From assembly GCA_019749805.1 (NCBI GenBank), contig JAIEPH010000064.1, forward strand, positions 1 through 46,903: DNA of 46,903 nucleotides. The letters are read 5' to 3'. Origin of the DNA: Mycobacteriaceae bacterium (GTDB lineage: Bacteria > Actinomycetota > Actinomycetes > Mycobacteriales > Mycobacteriaceae). The translations under genes were made by a program, and so were the position numbers. Below, piece by piece: positions 44,301 through 46,903 of this stretch. Below the pieces are notes generated by a model that worked only from the letters and a program-made list of their open reading frames with translations, did no database searches and was not told the origin of the DNA. Each line of letters begins with the position of its first letter. Position 1 is the stretch's first letter.

Positions 44301-46903
44301 ACGTCACGCGGCCTGCACACCAAACCGGCAGCCTTTGCACGGGCGACCACCTGCATCGACAGGATGCTGTCCCCGCCCATATCGAAAAACGAGTCATCGA
44401 CCCCAACGCGCTCCAGCCCAAGCACCTGGGCATAGATGCCGGCCAGGATCTCCTCAACCGCATCGGCCGGTGGACGATAATGATCGCCATCCCGGTACTC
44501 CGGTGTCGGTAGCGCGCGAGCGTCGATCTTGCCGTTGACGGTCAGCGGGATAGTGTCCATGACCACGACCGCGGTGGGGATCATGTAGCCCGGCAGCCGC
44601 TCGGCGAGCTGCGCGCGCAACCCGGCGGGATCGGCGGTCCCGGTGACATAACCTACGAGGCGTTTGTCGCCGGGCCGGTCCTCACGGGCAATCACCACCG
44701 CCTGATCCACCCCGTCCAGCAGGGTCAGGGCGGCCTGAATCTCACCGAGTTCGATGCGGTAGCCGCGGATCTTGACCTGCTCATCGACACGCCCCAGATA
44801 TTGAAGCTGACTGTCAGGACCCCAACACACGAGATCCCCCGTTCGATACATCCGTTGCCCCGGCGCCCCGAACGGACACGCAATGAACCGCGACGCGGTC
44901 AACCCGGCGCGACCCAGATACCCAACGCCGACCCCGGCGCCGGCCACATACAACTCACCGACCACCCCGGCGGGCACCGGGCGCATCCATTGATCCAGCA
45001 CGAACAACGCCGCCCCGGGCACCGGCACGCCGATCGGCACCCCCGAGCCCGGTGTCAATGGCGCACTGATCGCCACACACATCGTCGTCTCGGTCGGCCC
45101 GTAGGCATTGACCATCACCCGCCCCGGCGCCCACTGGTCGACCAACCTCGTCGGGCAGGCCTCACCGACCACCACCAACGCCGTCGACTCAAGGCCCTCT
45201 GCAGGCATCGCTGCGAGCGCCGAGGGGGTCTGGGTCAACACATCGACGTGCTCGGCGACCAACAGATGGTGGAAGTCTTCCGGTGACCCGACGACCAATT
45301 CGGGCACCACCACCAGCCGCCCACCACGTAACAACGCACCGAAGATCTCCCACACCGCGACATCGAAGGCCAGCGAATGACACAGCGGCCACACCCCCGG
45401 CGCCGGTAGTCCGGCATCCAGCGATCCCAATAACTGGGTCACGTTGCGGTGAGTGATCGCAACCCCTTTCGGCACCCCGGTGGTGCCCGAGGTGTAAATC
45501 ACGTACGCGATCTCATCGCAGACCGGCGCGGGCATCGATGCATTGGGTTGAGCGTCAACGCGGAGATCGTCGACGTCTATGATCGATACGTCGAGCCCGT
45601 CCAACCGCGGGCGAAGTTCGGCAGTGGTGATCACTGCCACCGGCGCGGCATCCGCCATGATGAATTGGATCCGCGCCGCCGGCACCGACGGGTCGATCGG
45701 CAGATATGCTCCCCCAGTCTTGAGGACAGCCAGCATCGCCACAACCGCCTCGGCCGAACGCGAAAACAGCAACGCCACGGATTGGCCCGTGCATACACCG
45801 TGGCCGGTCAGCAGGTGTGCCAGCCGGTTGGCCGCATCATCGAGTTCGCGGTAGGTCAACGAGTCGTTCTCGAAGCTGATCGCAACAGCCTCCGGCGCGC
45901 GGGCAACCTGGTCGGCGAACAACGCCGGAATCGACACCGCTGCAGCCGCCGCCTCGGTCAGCACCGCGCGGTTACCCAACTCATCCAGACAGGCATGCTC
46001 ATCCTCATCGAGCACATCGATCGATGAGACCCGCCGTGTCGGTTCGGCAGTCATCGCCACCAAAACCCGTTCCAACCAACCGATCAGCGATTCGACGCTG
46101 GCAGCATCGAACACATCGGTACGGAACTCCACCGCTCCGCCGATACCGGCAGGCTCACTGCCGTCGTTCCAGCGTTCCGCCAACGAGAACGCCAAATCCA
46201 TTCGGGCGGTGCGGGTATCGACGGGTAGCGGCGAAACCTCCAGATCGCCCGATAGGAAGTTTGCGGGCTCGTTGTTCTGCCAGGCCAACGCCACCTGCAC
46301 CAGCGGATGATGCGACAACGACCTCGACGGGTTGAGCCGTTCCACCAGCACTTCGAACGGCACGTCCTGGTTCTCGTAGGCGGCCAGGCTACGTTGACGC
46401 ACCTGGGCCAAGAGTTCGGTAACGGTGGGATCTCCGGCGAGATCAACGCGGAGCACCAGAGTGTTGACAAAAAACCCTACGAGATCATCCAGCGCAGGAT
46501 CTGTACGACCGCCGATCGGGAACCCCACAGCCACATCCGAACTGGCGCCAATCTTGGACAACAGCACCGCCAGGGCAGCCTGTACGACCATGAAGGTCGT
46601 CGCGTTGTGCTCACGCGCGACAGAACGCACCTGTTGTTGCAACTCCGCGGACCAATCCACTTTCACCGTGGCGCCAGCCTGATCGGCCACCGCCGGATAC
46701 GGACGATCGGTGGGTAGCTGCAGGCGTTCGGGCAGGTCGGCCAACGCCTGCTCCCAATAACCCAGCTGCGCAGCAATACGGCTATCGCTGTCGGCGAGAT
46801 CACCCAGGCACGCGCGCTGCCACAATGTGTAGTCGATATATTGCACCGGCAATGGCGCCCAAGCCGGGACCTGCCCAGCGCACCGACTCACATAGGCCAA
46901 TCC
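38399..46903 (-). CDS. nonribosomal peptide synthetase, partial, (C)-A-T-E-C-A-T-reductase
   Basis: At least 2833 aa; the N-terminus is off the window. Reading N to C: the rear of a condensation domain (PVQYIDYTLWQ, VGFFVNTLVLRVDL), adenylation A1 from about 320 (YTSGTTGVPKG near 467), a carrier (GGDSILSMQ near 843), an epimerisation domain (HHVAIDAVSW near 1020, FNYLGRLG near 1245), a second condensation domain (LPLTPLQQG near 1370, HHIVMDGWS near 1500), A2 (YTSGTTGVPKG near 1957), a carrier (GGDSLSAM near 2331) and a terminal thioester reductase (LLTGATGFLGRYL near 2431; YANSKWAGE near 2603). The reductase releases the chain as aldehyde or alcohol. The layout equals that of glycopeptidolipid Mps2, but the neighbours differ. 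Specificity residues read by eye are D-V-W-T-V-V-A-M-C-K (A1) and D-V-W-I-V-A-S-V-Y-K (A2); I assign no substrate. Confidence 0.93.
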   Translation of the reverse strand, partial: GLAYVSRCAGQVPAWAPLPVQYIDYTLWQRACLGDLADSDSRIAAQLGYWEQALADLPERLQLPTDRPYPAVADQAGATVKVDWSAELQQQVRSVAREHNATTFMVVQAALAVLLSKIGASSDVAVGFPIGGRTDPALDDLVGFFVNTLVLRVDLAGDPTVTELLAQVRQRSLAAYENQDVPFEVLVERLNPSRSLSHHPLVQVALAWQNNEPANFLSGDLEVSPLPVDTRTARMDLAFSLAERWNDGSEPAGIGGAVEFRTDVFDAASVESLIGWLERVLVAMTAEPTRRVSSIDVLDEDEHACLDELGNRAVLTEAAAAAVSIPALFADQVARAPEAVAISFENDSLTYRELDDAANRLAHLLTGHGVCTGQSVALLFSRSAEAVVAMLAVLKTGGAYLPIDPSVPAARIQFIMADAAPVAVITTAELRPRLDGLDVSIIDVDDLRVDAQPNASMPAPVCDEIAYVIYTSGTTGVPKGVAITHRNVTQLLGSLDAGLPAPGVWPLCHSLAFDVAVWEIFGALLRGGRLVVVPELVVGSPEDFHHLLVAEHVDVLTQTPSALAAMPAEGLESTALVVVGEACPTRLVDQWAPGRVMVNAYGPTETTMCVAISAPLTPGSGVPIGVPVPGAALFVLDQWMRPVPAGVVGELYVAGAGVGVGYLGRAGLTASRFIACPFGAPGQRMYRTGDLVCWGPDSQLQYLGRVDEQVKIRGYRIELGEIQAALTLLDGVDQAVVIAREDRPGDKRLVGYVTGTADPAGLRAQLAERLPGYMIPTAVVVMDTIPLTVNGKIDARALPTPEYRDGDHYRPPADAVEEILAGIYAQVLGLERVGVDDSFFDMGGDSILSMQVVARAKAAGLVCRPRDVFVEQTVARLARVAGVAGRAGGPVDEGIGPVLATPIVRWLASVDGPVDQFNQSVVVSAPAGVIEADVVVVLQALIDRHATLRLRVDDDGNGGWSLTVPEPGAVDAGACLKSVDVLSDEALLEARSRLNLAAGVMLSALWVAGTGQLAVIIHHVAIDAVSWRIVLEDINIAWAQHRDGQPISLPAAGTSFARWAALLNEHAHAEAVVNQAEAWRLVTEAPAMLPAVQPEADTYASAGQLSVSLDVETTRRLLGEVPAAFHAGIQDILLIAFGLAVDKFLDSGGAPIGIDVEGHGRYEELAEDVDLSRTVGWFTAKYPVSLTVGGLDWAQVIAGDAALGPVIKHAKEQLRALPHPLTYGVLRYLNADVDLDGSDPVIGFNYLGRLGAGADAFDDLWQLNQNDMSLTAAATAAPMPLAHTVALNVGTLDSEKGPHLHANWTWAPSALNQEQVGRLNRLWFSALRGICAHVRDGGGGLTPSDIAPARLSQHQIDELHQQYEIADVLPLTPLQQGLLFHASTTRGGDDDVYAVQLAFTVTGPFDPGRLRDAVNIVVERHPNLAARFCSQFDEPVQVIPAHSVAPWHYVELREVDVDERVERICAEERAAVCDLTDGPAFRVAVIRIAANRHRLVLTNHHIVMDGWSLPILLSEIFASYYKQRLPAPTPHRRLITWLADRDVAAAEAAWRDVLDGFDTPSLVRPSHGLGMGGRGLETFRVPEQTTSAIGELARSRHTTVNTVLQGAFAQLLMWMTGQHDVAFGTAVSGRPADVIGAESMVGLLINTVPVRATVTAATTTALLLEQLQGAYTNTLEHQHLALSEIHRITGHDQLFDTLFVYENYPLDTAALSGDHELDVSEFSISEYNHYPLTVQATPGTELGLRVEFDTDVFDAADVASLIGRFQRMLAAMTTDPTRRLSSVDVLDADEHARLGDIGHRAVLTLPTPPATSVPALFAEQVARTPEAVAVTFEGNSLTYRELDEAANRLAHLLAGHGACPGEYVALLIERSADAVVAILAVLKTGAAYVPIDPALPTSRIEFMLADAAPIAAVTTAGLRERLDGFDVLVIDVDDPTAETQPSTALPVPGAENVVFLIYTSGTTGVPKGVAITHHNLTQLLASLDAWLAPEQVWAQWHSLAFDVSAWEMWGTLLRGGRLVVVPESVGRSPNDLHAMLVSERVSMLIQTPSAVGMLSPQGLDSMTLVAASEVCPAEVVDRWAPGRLMVHSYGPTETTVYTSMSAGLAAGSGVPPIGSPVAGAAFFVVDGWLRPVPVGVVGELYVAGAGVGVGYWRRAGLTASRFMASPFGLPGQRMYRTGDLVRWRADGQLQFVGRADEQVKIRGYRIELGEIQAALARLAGVEQAVVIAREDRPGDKRLVGYITGTVNPAVARAALAERLPQYMVPSAVVSLKELPLAVNGKLDARALPAPAYQDSEPYRAPTGKVEEILADIFAQVLGGVRIGADDSFFNLGGDSLSAMRVISKINATFDIDLSVRTLFDAPTVGSLSVQLDTHKAEQSSGAARPSFASVHGRNATEVHASDLTLDKFIDDATLSAAPTVPGPGAQARTVLLTGATGFLGRYLTLEWLERMKRVDGTLICLVRAQSDADARARLRKTFDSGDRNLLQRFQELAADHLEVIAGDKGEVSLGLDAQNWQRLAGAVDLIVDPAALVNGVFPYRELFGPNVLGTAELIRFALTTKLKPYNFVSSGDVRNQIDPSKFTEDADIRVISPTRKNDGGFGNGYANSKWAGEVLLREAHDLCALPVAVFRCDVILADPTYTGQLNVSDTITRMVLSLVATGLAPNSFFQLDADGNRQRAHFDGLPVDFIAEAIASLGAQAGRSSSPGFQTYHVMNPHDDGIGPDEYVDWLIDAGYPIQRIGDFGEWLHRFESALDALPERQREHSVLQWLLLRPSGEFQIPEPSFGSFAPTDRFRAAVQEAKVGPNKDVPDIPHVSAPIILKYVTDLQRLGLL

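Noticed and set aside
38399..46903. Calling the gene mps2 outright
   Set aside because: Domain order matches, but downstream neighbours differ from known glycopeptidolipid loci and the upstream part is not visible.
38399..46903. Assigning amino-acid substrates to the adenylation domains
   Set aside because: The ten-residue codes read by eye match no substrate well enough; an alignment-based predictor is needed.
1..46903. CRISPR arrays, rRNA genes and riboswitches
   Set aside because: No regularly spaced repeat longer than two units and no rRNA- or riboswitch-like conserved core was noticed.

Overview
The window is high-GC DNA from a mycobacterium, most likely a fast-growing Mycolicibacterium-type species. 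From about 8.2 to 26.4 kb the gene order follows the Mycobacterium tuberculosis Rv2464c to Rv2478c segment as I remember it: nei1, rpiB, mycothiol-dependent DsbA-like reductase, pepN, DUF5130, ctaJ, HNH, glbO, aglA, a conserved hypothetical, thioesterase, the giant NAD-glutamate dehydrogenase, ettA and an SSB-like gene. Names come from reading motifs and synteny; no search was run.

Left region (1-6.2 kb): a decayed integration hot spot. A serine recombinase and a tyrosine integrase are translationally coupled. The integrase loses its catalytic C-terminus next to a repeat-bearing, IS-end-like sequence at the window edge. Further along are a CxxHGG phage-type protein, a capsid-like fragment, a secreted AMIN-like protein, two hairpins, a 3' tRNA-Gly(CCC) half (an att junction), a short direct repeat, a lipoprotein and a second integrase broken by an in-frame stop. 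It looks like two elements stacked at one tRNA gene.

Core region (6.2-26.5 kb): housekeeping and envelope genes. They cover base-excision repair, the pentose phosphate pathway, peptide turnover, redox, a cytochrome aa3 subunit, truncated haemoglobin, alpha-glucosidase, glutamate catabolism and ribosome throttling. Many neighbours overlap by 4 bp. A secreted-protein gene at 9.7-10.1 kb is broken twice.

26.5-33 kb: an SRPBCC protein, a LuxC/LuxE-like pair (acyl activation plus acyl-CoA reduction, so a probable fatty-aldehyde pathway), an allophanate-hydrolase-tail-like protein, a CopD-CtaG fusion and a methyltransferase. A gene-poor 1.1 kb stretch follows.

Right region (34.2 kb to the end): the most unusual part, resembling an accessory biosynthetic locus. 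An argininosuccinate-synthase-like protein with altered substrate motifs lies upstream of a nitrile hydratase set (alpha, beta, accessory). Facing them are a methyltransferase and a very large NRPS cut by the window edge, reading (C)-A-T-E-C-A-T-reductase. Inference: the locus makes a short peptide whose penultimate residue is D and whose C-terminus is released as aldehyde or alcohol, with methylation and perhaps nitrile-to-amide or C-N bond tailoring. The NRPS layout resembles Mps2 of glycopeptidolipid synthesis, but the neighbours differ.
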